Source: Actinomycetota bacterium (GTDB lineage Bacteria; Actinomycetota; Humimicrobiia; Humimicrobiales; Humimicrobiaceae). Taken from it: a DNA stretch of 5,159 nucleotides. Below, piece after piece: positions 4,999 to 5,159 of the stretch. Location: positions 1 through 5,159 of the forward strand of contig JALHTA010000112.1 in assembly GCA_022865545.1 (NCBI GenBank), in the 5' to 3' direction. The notes below the pieces were generated by a model, which had not been told where the DNA came from, did not search any database, and saw only the letters and a list, made by a program, of their open reading frames with translations. How positions within the stretch are numbered: the first letter of the stretch is position 1; every line of letters begins with the position of its first letter. Both the position numbers and the translations under genes were made by a program.

Positions 4999-5159
4999 CT
5001 ATATTAGATTAATATCTTCCACTTTTGCAACTATGCAGAATCTTATGGGGATATCCTCTTTGCCTTCATGCATCTTGGCTATTGATATCTCATCCTCAGC
5101 TATCAGGACCTTCTCCCCAAAACCGACACCAATGATGTCTTCTACTATTGAATAACTTC
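4999..5159 (-). CDS. C-terminal part of a further EutN/CcmL-like vertex protein (first visible of the array, cut by right edge)
   Basis: The minus strand from the right edge is open to a TAG at 5001-4999, giving 52 residues plus two bases of a partial codon. The segment IVEDIIGVGFGEKVLIAED (4-22) aligns with the VA-x-D-x-x-GVG-x-(G/D)-(E/D)-x-V-(L/V) core of its neighbours, and IPIRFCIVAKVEDINLI (36-52) with their last strands. Between them the usual GSSAR-like motif is replaced by EDEISIAKMHEG. The stop lies 7 bases before the next ATG. It is probably a divergent vertex paralogue rather than a different family, but its N-terminal half is not visible, so I am less sure of this one. Confidence 0.75.
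   Translation of the reverse strand, partial: SYSIVEDIIGVGFGEKVLIAEDEISIAKMHEGKEDIPIRFCIVAKVEDINLI

Overview
The window looks like bacterial, fairly AT-rich chromosomal DNA from what is probably an anaerobe. It carries part of a bacterial microcompartment (BMC) shell operon, a molybdenum-cofactor gene and a relative of the B12-dependent methionine synthase activation domain. That mix fits Clostridia-like Firmicutes or uncultivated anaerobic phyla. The sequence alone does not fix the taxon.

Left block (1-2570, minus strand): the N-terminal 308 codons of homoserine dehydrogenase (hom) run off the left edge. A 426-base spacer follows, holding what looks like a decayed HigA-type helix-turn-helix fragment. 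Then comes an intact moeA (molybdopterin molybdenumtransferase).

Middle block (2670-3851, plus strand): a short protein related to the MetH activation domain is divergent from moeA and seems to lack its normal N-terminal third. It is followed by a complete type II toxin-antitoxin pair, a Phd/YefM-like antitoxin and a ParE/RelE-like toxin. The pair has its own ribosome binding site and a set of overlapping palindromes upstream that is a plausible autoregulatory operator.

Right block (3861-5159, minus strand): five consecutive, divergent genes of the EutN/CcmL (BMC-P) family, which forms the pentameric vertex caps of microcompartments. Four are complete and the fifth is cut by the right edge. 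They are tightly packed, with a 12-base gap or less between most genes, one ATGA overlap, one 14-base overlap and one TTG start. This looks like the distal end of a shell operon that enters from the right and ends 9 bases from the convergent toxin gene. Five vertex paralogues in a row is more than the one to three I know from characterised loci. Two of them have lost the glycine/serine-arginine motif, which suggests specialised or mixed pentamers. This array is the most interesting part of the window. The enzyme cargo and the hexameric shell genes lie outside it, so the compartment's chemistry cannot be read here.
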